In this document: one piece after another, positions 17,974-27,530 of the stretch
How the letters are laid out: each line of letters opens with the position of its first letter
Position numbering within the stretch: the stretch's first letter is position 1
NCBI GenBank assembly: GCA_003612585.1
Contig: RAZH01000010.1
Coordinates: 62,001-126,000 of the forward strand
DNA length: 64,000 nt
Reading direction: 5' to 3'
Source of the DNA: a bacterium 1XD42-54
GTDB lineage: Bacteria; Bacillota; Clostridia; Lachnospirales; Lachnospiraceae
Translations under genes and position numbers: made by a program
The notes under the pieces: model-generated
What the model saw: the letters and a program-made list of their open reading frames with translations, nothing else
What the model was told of the DNA's origin: nothing
The model's database searches: none

Positions 17974-19326
17974 ATGTTGGATATCAGAATGAGTCGCGTT
18001 ATATTTCAAATGCCTGATTTTGCAGCCATTCATCTTTTGGGGCAATTTATAGATGCTGTCTTGTTTTTTTATTTGATCCAGAATTTTTTCGAACCCCGAA
18101 AAGCAGCATATCGCTCGAAAAAAAGACTTATTTTGGGAAGTATGTTGTTTACCGGCGTGCTGCATTTTGCAGATTTGTTCACAAAAAACAGTTTTTATTC
18201 CTATGCAGCGGTTATGCTTGTGCTGCCATTTTTGTATGCCTGTCTGTTTTTTAAGGGGAAGATCGTCCGAAAAGGGCTGGTCTGCATAATCTTTTTTACC
18301 ATGACGAGTTCAATAGAAAATCTGATGATGTATCTGACATATTATTTTTCCGATCAATATCTGATTGCGCTTGATACCGTACGGGTTATTTTTTTGTTCC
18401 GCCGCATTTTTATGAAAGCGGGTCTGCTTTGGGTAATTAAAATGTTTATGATTGATGTTGTGAAAAAAAACACACAGGATGTAGGCGGCTACTGGTATTT
18501 TATGGCGGCTGTGTGCACGGCGGACTGTGTGATTTATAAAAGCATACTGGTGAAAAACACAGCAGACCATCTGATTCTGACACAGGGGTTGATTTTATCG
18601 GTTTTCTGTCTGGTTGTGCCTCTGGGTTGTTTTTATATGATCTGTCTCATACTGAAGCTGGGGGAAAGCAACCGTGTAAGACTGGCACAGAGCACCTGGC
18701 TGAGCACGCAGGAGCAGCAGATGCTACAGACAGAGGAAATGCAGGAGGAGCTGAAGCGGTTCCGGCATGATTACAGGGCCCATCTGTTTTGCCTGGATGC
18801 TCTGGTGCAGGAGGGGAATTACAGGGAGGCTCATCGGTATCTGGAAAAGCTGCATCAGTTGCCAGTGGAGGAAGGGGTTATCATTCCGTATACAAAGAGC
18901 AATGCCCTGAATCTGGTGCTGAATCAGAAACGGGCTGAAGCAGTAAGAAGAGGAATTGATTTTACGGTAAAGGTAGAGCTTGAGGCGGAGACGTTTCAGG
19001 ACGGGCATATACAGGTTTTCGATATCAACACCCTGATTTCTAATTTGTGTGACAATGCAATTGAGGCGGCAGGGCAGGTGGAGCATGGAAGGGTGTTTGT
19101 GCAGTTTTCCAGAAAAAAGGCGTACGTGCAGATTGAGGTGGAGAACTCTACGAGTGGGAACGTCATGGTTGAGAATCCAGAGTTTCTCACGAGCAAGGAA
19201 GAAAAGGAGCTGCACGGGCTTGGAATTAAGATTATAAAGAATATTGTAAACTCCTATGAAGGGATTTATGAGACAGAAGCTACAGAGCATACATTCAAGA
19301 CGCGTATTTTGCTGATGGATGCGTAA
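17974..19326 (+). CDS. AgrC-like sensor histidine kinase (GHKL type)
   Basis: A 450-residue membrane kinase. Residues 1-220 contain about six hydrophobic helices, with no extracytoplasmic sensor domain of size. The phospho-acceptor His is near residue 264 in RFRHDYRAHL. The GHKL ATPase domain follows: N box LCDNAIEAAG, then ELHGLGIKIIKNIV as G box. This matches kinases that sense peptides (AgrC, ComD, BlpH). No agrB/agrD-like maturation or peptide gene is visible nearby, so the signal may be something else, such as a sugar or a peptide made elsewhere. ATG 17974 follows GGAGGTGG; the in-frame GTG at 17965 overlaps that site. Confidence 0.9.
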   Translation: MLDIRMSRVIFQMPDFAAIHLLGQFIDAVLFFYLIQNFFEPRKAAYRSKKRLILGSMLFTGVLHFADLFTKNSFYSYAAVMLVLPFLYACLFFKGKIVRKGLVCIIFFTMTSSIENLMMYLTYYFSDQYLIALDTVRVIFLFRRIFMKAGLLWVIKMFMIDVVKKNTQDVGGYWYFMAAVCTADCVIYKSILVKNTADHLILTQGLILSVFCLVVPLGCFYMICLILKLGESNRVRLAQSTWLSTQEQQMLQTEEMQEELKRFRHDYRAHLFCLDALVQEGNYREAHRYLEKLHQLPVEEGVIIPYTKSNALNLVLNQKRAEAVRRGIDFTVKVELEAETFQDGHIQVFDINTLISNLCDNAIEAAGQVEHGRVFVQFSRKKAYVQIEVENSTSGNVMVENPEFLTSKEEKELHGLGIKIIKNIVNSYEGIYETEATEHTFKTRILLMDA

Positions 19327-19332
19327 ACGGGG

Positions 19333-19370
19333 ACGTAGTTCACGACAAAAAGCACGTAGTTCACGACAAA
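19333..19370 (+). promoter_or_regulatory. Putative LytTR operator: two identical direct repeats
   Basis: ACGTAGTTCACGACAAA occurs at 19333-19349 and again, unchanged, at 19354-19370. The start-to-start distance is 21 bp, two helical turns, which is the spacing at which LytTR dimers bind (9-bp sites with 12-bp gaps). The pair ends just before a promoter with a good -10 (TATAAT, 19398-19403) and a poor -35 (around 19375-19380), as expected for activator-dependent transcription. Assignment to the upstream regulator is inference from position. Confidence 0.75.
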
Positions 19371-19374
19371 GTCA

Positions 19375-19403
19375 TGGAATTGGATAAAATGCTGAACTAT
19401 AAT
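19375..19403 (+). promoter_or_regulatory. Activator-type promoter for the GH3 gene
   Basis: -10 TATAAT at 19398-19403. With a 17-bp spacer the -35 would be TGGAAT (19375-19380), a weak match. The direct repeats end 4 bp upstream. The leader to the GTG start is about 77 nt. Confidence 0.6.
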
Positions 19404-19486
19404 GGAAGTGCAATTTGCGAATTGTATAAAATAACGAGAAAATATACAATTTCGTATTAAAATGCACAAAAAAGGAGGAGTTTGGA

Positions 19487-21901
19487 GTGAACAAAATGAA
19501 AAAAACAAAAAAGGTTTCTTCTCTGATGCTGGCAACAGCGATGGCAGTTTCATCGGTTTCATCGGCAGCGATGGCGGAGGAAACAGAAGGAAAGAAGTAT
19601 GAGGTGGTTGAAAACGCAGGCGGTTTTAACCAGGTAATCCAGGAAGGCGGAAAGAAGCTTTCTTATTCTCCGGAATCCGGCGTCACACTTTTGGAGGACG
19701 ACGGCTTTGCATTTAAGGATTTGAACCAGAACGGTGAGCTGGATACGTATGAGGACTGGCGTCTTGATGCAAAGACCAGAGCACAGGCACTGGCCGATCT
19801 GATGGTGGCAGACGGCCGTGACGGAATTGAGAGCATTGCAGGACTCATGCTGTACAGTGCACATACGAAAGTGGATTCCGAGACAGTTTCCGGAACAGAG
19901 ATTGATTCCCGTGCACGTACACAGGATGGTACTACCACGATGGATGCGATTACAGATCACAAGCTGCGCCACGTTCTGGTGACTTCTATTGCCAGCCCTG
20001 AAATCGGTGCAAAATGGAGCAATAATCTGCAGTCTATCGTAGAAGGCATGGAGTACGGAATCCCGTGTAACAACAGTTCTGACCCGCGTCATGAGGCAAG
20101 TTCAGATACATCCGTACAGTATGTGGCAGGCGAATCCGGAGCTATTTCCAAATGGCCGGGAATGCTTGGATTGGCTGCAACCTACGATCCGGAGCTGGTA
20201 AAAGAGTTTGGTAAAACAGTCGGAACTGAGTACCGCGCACTCGGAATCGGAACAGCTCTTTCTCCGCAGATCGACCTTTCTTCTGAGCCGAGATGGAGCC
20301 GTGTAAGCGGAACCTTTGGTGAGAACACAGAACTGACCGTAGATCTTTCGAGAGCAATTGTGGATGGCTATCAGTCCACCTACGATGAAGACGGCAATGA
20401 TCTTGGATGGGGTGAAGAGTCAATCGTCGCAATGATCAAACACTGGCCGAGCGGCGGACCGGAAGAAGGCGGCCGTGACGGACATTATGGCTTTGGTAAA
20501 TATGCCGTATATCCAGGTGAAGAGTTTGGCGAGCAGATCCGTAACTTTACGGAGGGCGCTTTGAAATTGGATGGTGCGACAGGAATGGCTTCTGCTGTTA
20601 TGCCGTACTACACAATCAGCTTTAACCAGGACCCGAGCGGAGAGAATCTCGGCAATGGTTTCAGCAATTATATGATTAACGAACTGCTCCGCGGAGAATA
20701 CGGATTCGATGGCGTGGCCTGCACAGACTGGATGATTACAGCCGATGCAGACAATGACGGTGTATTCCAGGGAAAATGCTGGGGCGTTGAAGATAAGACC
20801 GTCGCTGAGCGTCACTATATGTGTCTGATGGCTGGTATGGACCAGTTTGGAGGCAACAATGTAATCGGACCTGTGATGGAAGCTTATGATATGATGGTGG
20901 AAGAACAGGGACAGGAGTTCGCAGATAACCGTTTTGCGCAGTCAGCAACAAGAATTCTGTTGAATATGTTCAATCTGGGGCTGTTTGAAGATCCGTATCT
21001 GGATATTGACGAGACCGTTGCTACCGTTGGTTCACCGGAGCTGATGGAACTCGGCTACAATGCACAGGTAAAATCCGTTGTTATGCTCAAAAATGAGAAC
21101 AACGTAATCTCAGCATATGATGCAAATGCAGAGAAGAAGACGGTTTATGTTCCGAGCTATACGACTGTGAAAAAAGACGAAACGACAAAGGTTGTGACTT
21201 CTGTTTCCACACCGAGTGTCAGCGTACCGGTTCTTTCTCAGTATTTCAATGTAACGGAAAATCCGGAAGAGGCAGATTTTGCCATTGTTGGTATGGACAG
21301 CCCGGACGGTGGTTCCGGTTATGACATGGCGGAACTGGAAGAGGGAGGAAACGGTTACCAGCCGATCACCTTGCAGTACCGTGAATATACCGCTGATACA
21401 GCGAGAGAGACAGCAATCGCAAATGACCCGGGCAAGCAGTTTATTGATTCCGAGACAGGCGAGATGGTTTACACAGACAATGCAGAAAACCGTTCTTACA
21501 AAGGTAAGACTGTGACAGCTGCCAACGAGTATATGCTGGATACGCTGGAAGAGACAAAGGAAGCTATGGGAGATAAGCCGGTGGTTGTCTACATGCGTGC
21601 AAAGAAACCGGTAGTATGGAGCGAGGTTGAGCCGCTGGCAGACGCGATTATCGTAGGATACGGAATCGCAGATCAGGCAGCTGTGGATATTATCGCAGGT
21701 GTGACAGAACCGTCCGGTCTGCTTCCGTTGCAGCAGCCTGCTAATATGGAGACTGTAGAAGCACAGTATGAAGACGTTCCGATGGATATGGAATGCTATG
21801 TGGATGCAGCAGGAAATACGTATGATGTTGCTTATGGACAGAACTGGTCAGGCGTTATCAGTGATGAGAGAACAGCAGCTTACGGACCGCAGACAAAATA
21901 G
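19487..21901 (+). CDS. Secreted glycoside hydrolase family 3 enzyme (beta-glucosidase-like)
   Basis: An 804-residue protein with a signal peptide (KKTKKVSSLMLATAMAVSS, likely cut after AMA). The body shows GH3 order: (alpha/beta)8 domain with LSPQIDLSSEPRW, a KHWPSGG segment in the place of the family's KH(F/Y) motif, and the probable nucleophile Asp near residue 414 in GVACTDWMI. The second domain follows, with VVYMRAKKPVVWSEVEPLAD. There is no LPXTG or SLH anchor, so it is probably free or bound by charge. Start: GTG 19487 lies 7 nt after AAAGGAGGAG; ATG 19496 is the alternative. The sugar it cuts cannot be told. It is likely controlled by the LytTR pair upstream, and a strong terminator follows it. 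Confidence 0.88.
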   Translation: MNKMKKTKKVSSLMLATAMAVSSVSSAAMAEETEGKKYEVVENAGGFNQVIQEGGKKLSYSPESGVTLLEDDGFAFKDLNQNGELDTYEDWRLDAKTRAQALADLMVADGRDGIESIAGLMLYSAHTKVDSETVSGTEIDSRARTQDGTTTMDAITDHKLRHVLVTSIASPEIGAKWSNNLQSIVEGMEYGIPCNNSSDPRHEASSDTSVQYVAGESGAISKWPGMLGLAATYDPELVKEFGKTVGTEYRALGIGTALSPQIDLSSEPRWSRVSGTFGENTELTVDLSRAIVDGYQSTYDEDGNDLGWGEESIVAMIKHWPSGGPEEGGRDGHYGFGKYAVYPGEEFGEQIRNFTEGALKLDGATGMASAVMPYYTISFNQDPSGENLGNGFSNYMINELLRGEYGFDGVACTDWMITADADNDGVFQGKCWGVEDKTVAERHYMCLMAGMDQFGGNNVIGPVMEAYDMMVEEQGQEFADNRFAQSATRILLNMFNLGLFEDPYLDIDETVATVGSPELMELGYNAQVKSVVMLKNENNVISAYDANAEKKTVYVPSYTTVKKDETTKVVTSVSTPSVSVPVLSQYFNVTENPEEADFAIVGMDSPDGGSGYDMAELEEGGNGYQPITLQYREYTADTARETAIANDPGKQFIDSETGEMVYTDNAENRSYKGKTVTAANEYMLDTLEETKEAMGDKPVVVYMRAKKPVVWSEVEPLADAIIVGYGIADQAAVDIIAGVTEPSGLLPLQQPANMETVEAQYEDVPMDMECYVDAAGNTYDVAYGQNWSGVISDERTAAYGPQTK

Positions 21902-21949
21902 TCAGTCCGGCTGATTCTGAAAAAGTGAACAGGATAAGGATGGCATAAA

Positions 21950-22003
21950 GAAACGCGGCAGTGCGGGTGGAAGATCCCATTTGCGCTGCTGCGTTTCTTT
22001 TTT
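21950..22003 (+). terminator. Rho-independent terminator after the GH3 gene
   Basis: GAAACGCGGCAGTGC (21950-21964) pairs with GCGCTGCTGCGTTTC (21983-21997) with two mismatches, followed by a run of six T. It ends the LytTR/GH3 region before murE. Confidence 0.93.
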
Positions 22004-22030
22004 ATGCTTCTTTTTTTAAAACTTTTTTTC

Positions 22031-22059
22031 TTGTGATGCGCCCAGGAACATGATAATAT
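22031..22059 (+). promoter_or_regulatory. Putative promoter for murE
   Basis: TTGTGA (22031-22036), 17-bp spacer, TAATAT (22054-22059), 36 bp before the murE start and just after a terminator. Confidence 0.6.
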
Positions 22060-22095
22060 AAAGGGATAAAAGAAAGAAACGGAGGTAAATCCGGA

Positions 22096-23577
22096 ATGAA
22101 GCTGGAAAAACTATTGGAGCATGTTTCCTATCGGTGTCTTCAGGGGAGCACGGATGTGGAAGTGAAAAATGTGATAAATGATTCCAGGAATGCAGAGGAA
22201 GGATCGCTGTTTATCTGTATTAAGGGCGCTGTGACAGACGGACACACCTATATCAAAGATGTGGTAGGGAAGGGAGCAAAGGTGCTTGTAGTACAGGATG
22301 CGGTGGAAGCACCGCAGGATGTGACAGTCATTCAGGTAGAGGACAGTCGTTATGCGATGGCACTCATATCGGCGGCATATTTCGGGTATCCTGCACAGGA
22401 GATGAAGATCATCGGAATTACCGGTACAAAGGGGAAGACGACGACAACCTATATGGTAAAGTCTATTCTGGAATCGGCCGGATATAAGGTGGGTTTGATT
22501 GGCACGATTGAGGTAATTATCGGGGACGAGGTGATCCCGGCAAACAATACCACGCCGGAATCCTATTCGATACAGGAATATTTTCGCCGGATGGCCGATG
22601 AAGGTTGTCAGGTCGTTGTGATGGAAGTATCGTCGCAGGGACTGATGCTCCACCGGACAGCCGGAATCGATTTTGAAATCGGGATTTTTACAAATATTGA
22701 GCCGGATCATATCGGGCCGGCAGAGCATGAAAGCTTTGAGGATTATATAGAATGCAAGAGCCGTCTGTTCCGGCAGTGCCGTTTTGGTATTTTCAACGCG
22801 GATGATGCACATCTGGAGCGGATTCTGGAAGGGCACACATGTCAGGTGGAAACATTCGGACTGTCGGAAAAGGCAGATCTGAGGGCAGAGGACCTGCAGC
22901 TTGTGTCCGGCTTCGGTTATCTTGGAATTGCTTATACTGCGGTATGTACCGGCACGAACGAAGAGCGCTTTGATGTGGAGGTGGATATTCCAGGCAAGTT
23001 CAGTGTTTACAATTCACTGACAGCGATTGCGATCTGCCGCCATTTTAAAGTCGGGACGGATGACATCAAACGCGCGCTCAAAAAAGCAAAGGCCAGGGGG
23101 CGCGTGGAGATGGTGAAGGTATCGGACCATTTTACGCTTATGATTGATTATGCGCACAATGCCATGGCGCTTGAAAGCCTGCTTACGACACTGCGGGAAT
23201 ATCAGCCGCATCGTCTTGTCTGCATGTTTGGCTGCGGCGGCAACCGTTCCAGGCTGCGCCGGTATGAGATGGGCGAGGTGTCCGGAAGACTTGCAGATCT
23301 GACGATTATTACGTCTGACAATCCTCGGTTTGAGAAGCCCGAAGATATCATTGCAGATATTGTCACCGGCATCCGGAAAACGGATGGCAAATATGTGACG
23401 ATTGCAGATCGGAAAGAGGCGATTGCCTATGCAATTCATCATGGAGAGCCGGGAGACATCATTGTGCTGGCAGGCAAGGGGCATGAAGATTACCAGGAGA
23501 TTGAAGGAAAGCATTATCCGATGGATGAGCGCGTGCTGATTCAGGAAATCCTGGAGGCAGATAATAACAGAGACTGA
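22096..23577 (+). CDS. murE: UDP-MurNAc-L-Ala-D-Glu:2,6-diaminopimelate ligase
   Basis: Cytoplasmic Mur ligase that adds the third residue of the peptidoglycan stem peptide. The 493-residue protein has the N-terminal uridine-binding domain, the ATP-binding loop ITGTKGKTTTTYMV (near residue 110), the family TTPES and EVSSQGL segments, and in the C-terminal domain the motif SDNPRFEKPEDI. DNPR at this place is the mark of enzymes that use meso-diaminopimelate instead of lysine. It is separated from the other wall genes (mraY, murD) by 20 kb, unlike in Bacillus where murE is in the dcw cluster. It lies one base before priA, so the two are translated together. Confidence 0.95.
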   Translation: MKLEKLLEHVSYRCLQGSTDVEVKNVINDSRNAEEGSLFICIKGAVTDGHTYIKDVVGKGAKVLVVQDAVEAPQDVTVIQVEDSRYAMALISAAYFGYPAQEMKIIGITGTKGKTTTTYMVKSILESAGYKVGLIGTIEVIIGDEVIPANNTTPESYSIQEYFRRMADEGCQVVVMEVSSQGLMLHRTAGIDFEIGIFTNIEPDHIGPAEHESFEDYIECKSRLFRQCRFGIFNADDAHLERILEGHTCQVETFGLSEKADLRAEDLQLVSGFGYLGIAYTAVCTGTNEERFDVEVDIPGKFSVYNSLTAIAICRHFKVGTDDIKRALKKAKARGRVEMVKVSDHFTLMIDYAHNAMALESLLTTLREYQPHRLVCMFGCGGNRSRLRRYEMGEVSGRLADLTIITSDNPRFEKPEDIIADIVTGIRKTDGKYVTIADRKEAIAYAIHHGEPGDIIVLAGKGHEDYQEIEGKHYPMDERVLIQEILEADNNRD

Positions 23578-23578
23578 C

Positions 23579-25807
23579 ATGGAATTGTTTGCAGATATTA
23601 TTGTTGATATTTCCTGCAAAAAGCTGGATCAGACTTTTCAGTATCGGATTCCGGAAACACTGAAGAGCAGTCTGGAGCCGGGAAATGTTGTGGAGATACC
23701 CTTTGGACGCGGGAATCGCATGACAAAGGGATATGTGCTTCGGATTACGGATTATCCGTCTTGCCCATTGGAAAAAATGAAGTGGATCGAGGCAGTGGCG
23801 ACGGATTTTGCCGGTACGGATTCCAAGTTGACGGCGCTGGCTTTGTGGATGCGGGATTATTATGGATGTACGGCGGTGCAGGCGCTGCGGACGGTACTTC
23901 CGTTCCGACAGAAGGCGGCTGTGAAGGAGAAACGGACGGTTACTTTGCAGGTTTCCCATCAGGAGGCGCAGCAAAAGCTGGAACTGTTTCGCCACAAACA
24001 TCAGGCAGCCCGGGCAAGACTTCTGGAGGCGCTTTTGGAGGACCCCATGCTCCCGTACGAGGTTGTGACCGGAAGTCTGAAGATTACGCCATCTGTGCTG
24101 CGGGCGCTTGAGCAGCAGAAGCTTATTTCCTGTGAGCACAAGCAGGTGTACCGCAGACCGGAATTGCTACAGAATCTTGGAACAAGTGCGCAGGACAGGG
24201 TTATTTTGAATTATGAGCAGCAGGAAATTGTGGATGCAATAGAGTCTGAATGGGAAGAAAAAGAAATCGCATCTTATCTGATTCATGGTGTAACAGGGAG
24301 CGGAAAGACCGCTGTTTATATGGAACTGATTGCACGCACGGTTGCACGCGGGAAGCAAGCAATTCTTCTGATTCCGGAAATCTCGCTGACGTATCAGAAT
24401 GTCCTTCGTTTTTATCATCGCTTCGGGGACCGGATTTCTGTTTTACATTCCCGTCTTTCACAGGCAGAACGCTATGATCAGTTTGAACGGGCGCGCCAGG
24501 GCGATATTGATGTGATGATCGGGCCGCGTTCCGCTCTGTTTACACCTTTTCAGAAGCTTGGTATGATTATTGTGGATGAAGAGCATGAGACTTCCTATAA
24601 AAGTGAACAGGTACCCAGGTATCATGCGCGAGAGACTGCGAGAAAGAGGGCTGTACTGGAAGGCGCAAAGCTGGTGCTTGGTTCTGCGACGCCGTCTCTG
24701 GAGGCATATTACGAAGCACAGATGGGGGAAAGCAGGTTATTTACTTTGAAAGAGCGGGCTGCCGGAGGCATGCTGCCGGAGGTGATTACGGCGGATATGC
24801 GCGAGGAGTTAAAAGCCGGCAACCGCTCTGTTTTCAGCCGTATACTAACCGAGAAGATCGGAGAGAGGCTGAAGCGCGGGGAGCAGGTGATGCTGTTTTT
24901 GAACCGCCGCGGTTATGCGGGGTTTGTGTCTTGTCGTTCCTGCGGACATGTGATGAAATGTCCGCACTGCGACGTATCGTTGTCTCTCCATCAGGGGAGA
25001 CGGCTCGTGTGCCATTACTGTGGGTATGAGGAACCGGCTGTAGGGAAATGTCCAACCTGCGGTTCCCCGTTTATCGGAGGCTTTAAAGTCGGTACACAGC
25101 AGGTTGTGGAGCTTGTGCAGCAGGCTTTTCCGAACGCAAGGATTTTGCGCATGGATGCGGACACGACGAAAGGAAAGGATGGCCATGCCGAGCTTTTGCG
25201 GGCATTCGCACAGCGGGATGCAGATATTCTGGTCGGTACGCAGATGATTGTAAAAGGACATGATTTTCCGCTGGTGACGCTGGTCGGGATTCTGGCCGCA
25301 GATTTGTCTTTAAATATGAGTGATTATGAGGCTGCGGAGCGGACGTTTCAGCTGCTGACCCAGGCGGCGGGCAGGGCTGGACGTGGAAAAATGCCGGGTG
25401 AGGTCGTAATTCAGACGTATGAGCCGGAGCATTATGCAGTTGCATGTGCGGCTGCGCAGGACTATGACAGCTTTTATGAACAGGAGATGAGGTACCGACA
25501 ACTTGCAGGGTACCCGCCGCTTGGGGATATGATGACCATTCATTGTGCTTCAGAGCAGGAACAGCAGCTCGGGCTTGCGGTTACCTATCTTGCAAAATTT
25601 GTCCGACAGCTTGCAGGGCGCCGCGGCGTAACGGTGATCGGGCCAGCAGATGAGACGGTTTCAAAGGTAAATGATGTGTACCGCAAGGCAATGTACCTGA
25701 AGCATGCGGACTTCAAAGTGCTCACTTCTGTGAAAAATATTGTGGAGCAATATGTTGAAATGAACGAAGGCTTTAAAGATATTTCCGTTCAGTTTGAGCG
25801 GCGATAA
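23579..25807 (+). CDS. priA: Primosomal protein N' (replication restart helicase)
   Basis: Loads the replicative helicase at repaired forks. The 742-residue protein has the N-terminal 3'-DNA-binding domain, the helicase core with Walker A HGVTGSGKT (about residue 238), the DEEH box, two zinc clusters (CRSCGHVMKCPHC; CHYCGYEEPAVGKCPTC) inserted in the second helicase domain, and motif VI QAAGRAGRG. Length is normal. The ATG follows the murE stop by one base with no good ribosome site of its own, which points to translational coupling. Downstream def and fmt follow the order common in Firmicutes. Confidence 0.96.
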   Translation: MELFADIIVDISCKKLDQTFQYRIPETLKSSLEPGNVVEIPFGRGNRMTKGYVLRITDYPSCPLEKMKWIEAVATDFAGTDSKLTALALWMRDYYGCTAVQALRTVLPFRQKAAVKEKRTVTLQVSHQEAQQKLELFRHKHQAARARLLEALLEDPMLPYEVVTGSLKITPSVLRALEQQKLISCEHKQVYRRPELLQNLGTSAQDRVILNYEQQEIVDAIESEWEEKEIASYLIHGVTGSGKTAVYMELIARTVARGKQAILLIPEISLTYQNVLRFYHRFGDRISVLHSRLSQAERYDQFERARQGDIDVMIGPRSALFTPFQKLGMIIVDEEHETSYKSEQVPRYHARETARKRAVLEGAKLVLGSATPSLEAYYEAQMGESRLFTLKERAAGGMLPEVITADMREELKAGNRSVFSRILTEKIGERLKRGEQVMLFLNRRGYAGFVSCRSCGHVMKCPHCDVSLSLHQGRRLVCHYCGYEEPAVGKCPTCGSPFIGGFKVGTQQVVELVQQAFPNARILRMDADTTKGKDGHAELLRAFAQRDADILVGTQMIVKGHDFPLVTLVGILAADLSLNMSDYEAAERTFQLLTQAAGRAGRGKMPGEVVIQTYEPEHYAVACAAAQDYDSFYEQEMRYRQLAGYPPLGDMMTIHCASEQEQQLGLAVTYLAKFVRQLAGRRGVTVIGPADETVSKVNDVYRKAMYLKHADFKVLTSVKNIVEQYVEMNEGFKDISVQFERR

Positions 25808-25957
25808 AGGTAAGTAACTATAGCGAAGGCCGGTAACGAGACAAAAGCTGGGAAGGTGCCAAGAAGCAATGCTGGCATTGATACGAATAGGCAGAGCTTG
25901 AAACGTAGAAGTAAATACAGATTTGTATAATAAAAAAAAGAAACCGGAGGGATTTTG

Positions 25958-26449
25958 ATGGCTTTAAGACAAATCAGAATTATGGGAGACGAAAAACTGG
26001 AAAAAACATGCAGACCAGTAACGGAGATGACTCCGCGGACAAAAGAATTGATCCGCGATATGTTGGACACAATGTATGATGCAAACGGTGTTGGATTGGC
26101 GGCGCCACAGGTAGGTATATTAAAACGAATTGTGGTAATAGATGTAGGAGAAGGACCGATTGTCCTGGTGAATCCGGTGATTCTGGAGACCTCCGGCGAG
26201 CAGACCGGCCAGGAAGGCTGTCTGAGTCTTCCTGGGCAGGCAGGTATTGTGACGCGTCCGAATTACGTAAAAGTAAAAGCCTGCGATGAAAACATGCAGG
26301 AATTTGAGCTGGAAGGTGAGGAGCTCTTGGCACGTGCCATTTGCCATGAATGCGATCATCTGGACGGAATCATGTACGTGCGGTATGTCGAGGGTGAGCT
26401 TTTTGACACCTCCGACGAGGACTATGACGAAGACGAAACAGAGGAATGA
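25958..26449 (+). CDS. def: Peptide deformylase
   Basis: Removes the formyl group from nascent proteins; acts with Fmt encoded just after. All three family motifs are present: GVGLAAPQVG, EGCLSLPG and HECDHLDG, with the Cys and two His that hold the metal. 163 residues. The C-terminus is a long acidic tail (SDEDYDEDETEE). ATG 25958 lies 7 nt after CCGGAGG; the TTG just before it is unlikely. TATAAT at 25926-25931 may be an internal promoter. The 150 bp before it hold also a CAATGC-TG-GCATTG palindrome (25867-25880) of no clear role. Confidence 0.96.
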   Translation: MALRQIRIMGDEKLEKTCRPVTEMTPRTKELIRDMLDTMYDANGVGLAAPQVGILKRIVVIDVGEGPIVLVNPVILETSGEQTGQEGCLSLPGQAGIVTRPNYVKVKACDENMQEFELEGEELLARAICHECDHLDGIMYVRYVEGELFDTSDEDYDEDETEE

Positions 26450-26492
26450 TTTCCATTTGCCGCCGCAAAGAAGCGGTTTTGGAGGAGCTAGA

Positions 26493-27449
26493 ATGAAAAA
26501 TGTTGTATTTATGGGAACGCCGGATTTTGCAGTGGGTACGTTGCAGGCCCTGATTAATTCGGAAAAATATCATGTGCAGGCTGTATTTACACAGCCGGAT
26601 AAACCAAAAGGAAGAGGGGGCGCAGTACAGATGTCCCCGATCAAAGAACTTGCGCTGGCAGCCCAAATTCCGGTGTGTCAGCCGGCAAAGATAAGGGAGC
26701 CGGAATGGGTGGAGAAGCTCAAAGAGATGAACCCTGATGTGATCGTAGTCGTAGCGTTCGGTCAGATCATTCCGCCGTCGATTTTGGAGTTGCCTTTGCA
26801 TGGCTGCATCAATGTCCATGCATCCCTGCTTCCTCTGTACCGCGGTGCAGCGCCAATTCAGTGGGCGGTCATAAACGGTGACAGAGAATCCGGTGTCACC
26901 ACCATGCGCATGGATGCAGGCCTGGATACGGGAGATATGATTCTAAAAGAAACCGTACCGCTTGCAGCAGACGAGACGGGCGGCAGCCTTTTCGACAAAC
27001 TGAGCGCAGTAGGAGCAAAGCTCCTGATCCGCACGCTGGATGCGCTCGACGACGGAACTGCTGTCCTGACAAAGCAGCCGGAAGAAAGTCCGACGCCATA
27101 CGCTGCAATGCTGACCAAAAAAGACGGATTGATCGACTGGTCTGCCGATGCCATGAAAATCGAACGACTGATCCGCGGCTTGAATCCATGGCCGAGCGCC
27201 TACACAAAATACCGCGGCAAAACCCTGAAAATCTGGCGTGCAGAAGCAGAGCATCAGGATACAGACACGACACAAACCGCAGATACTCTGCCAGGCATGG
27301 CCGTCGAAGTAACCAAAACTTCACTGAAAATCCAGACCGGAAACGGTCTTTTAAGCATCAAAGAACTTCAACCAGAGGGGAAAAAACGGATGCCAGTCGA
27401 CGCATTCCTGCGCGGCTACCCCGTCAACCTTGGCGAGCATTTGGGCTAA
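26493..27449 (+). CDS. fmt: Methionyl-tRNA formyltransferase
   Basis: Formylates the initiator Met-tRNA using 10-formyltetrahydrofolate. The frame of 318 residues starts KNVVFMGTPDFAVGTL, and carries the catalytic region with VHASLLPLYRGAAPIQWA and DTGDMI, followed by the smaller C-terminal tRNA-binding domain (INWSADA-like LIDWSADAMKIERLIRGLNPWP). ATG 26493 follows GGAGGAGC. It is the partner of def directly upstream. The GC content and codon use of its last 300 bases look slightly different (more AAA-ACC style codons), perhaps chance. Confidence 0.96.
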   Translation: MKNVVFMGTPDFAVGTLQALINSEKYHVQAVFTQPDKPKGRGGAVQMSPIKELALAAQIPVCQPAKIREPEWVEKLKEMNPDVIVVVAFGQIIPPSILELPLHGCINVHASLLPLYRGAAPIQWAVINGDRESGVTTMRMDAGLDTGDMILKETVPLAADETGGSLFDKLSAVGAKLLIRTLDALDDGTAVLTKQPEESPTPYAAMLTKKDGLIDWSADAMKIERLIRGLNPWPSAYTKYRGKTLKIWRAEAEHQDTDTTQTADTLPGMAVEVTKTSLKIQTGNGLLSIKELQPEGKKRMPVDAFLRGYPVNLGEHLG

Positions 27450-27530
27450 ATAAAAAACAAAATCGGGGTAGTAATCAAATCCAAAGCATGGCAGGAGTCA
27501 AACCCCGGAGTAGAAAGGAGCTGATTTTAC

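Noticed and set aside
22111-22836. Minus-strand open frame over murE
   Set aside because: Shadow of a complete murE; no ribosome site and odd composition.
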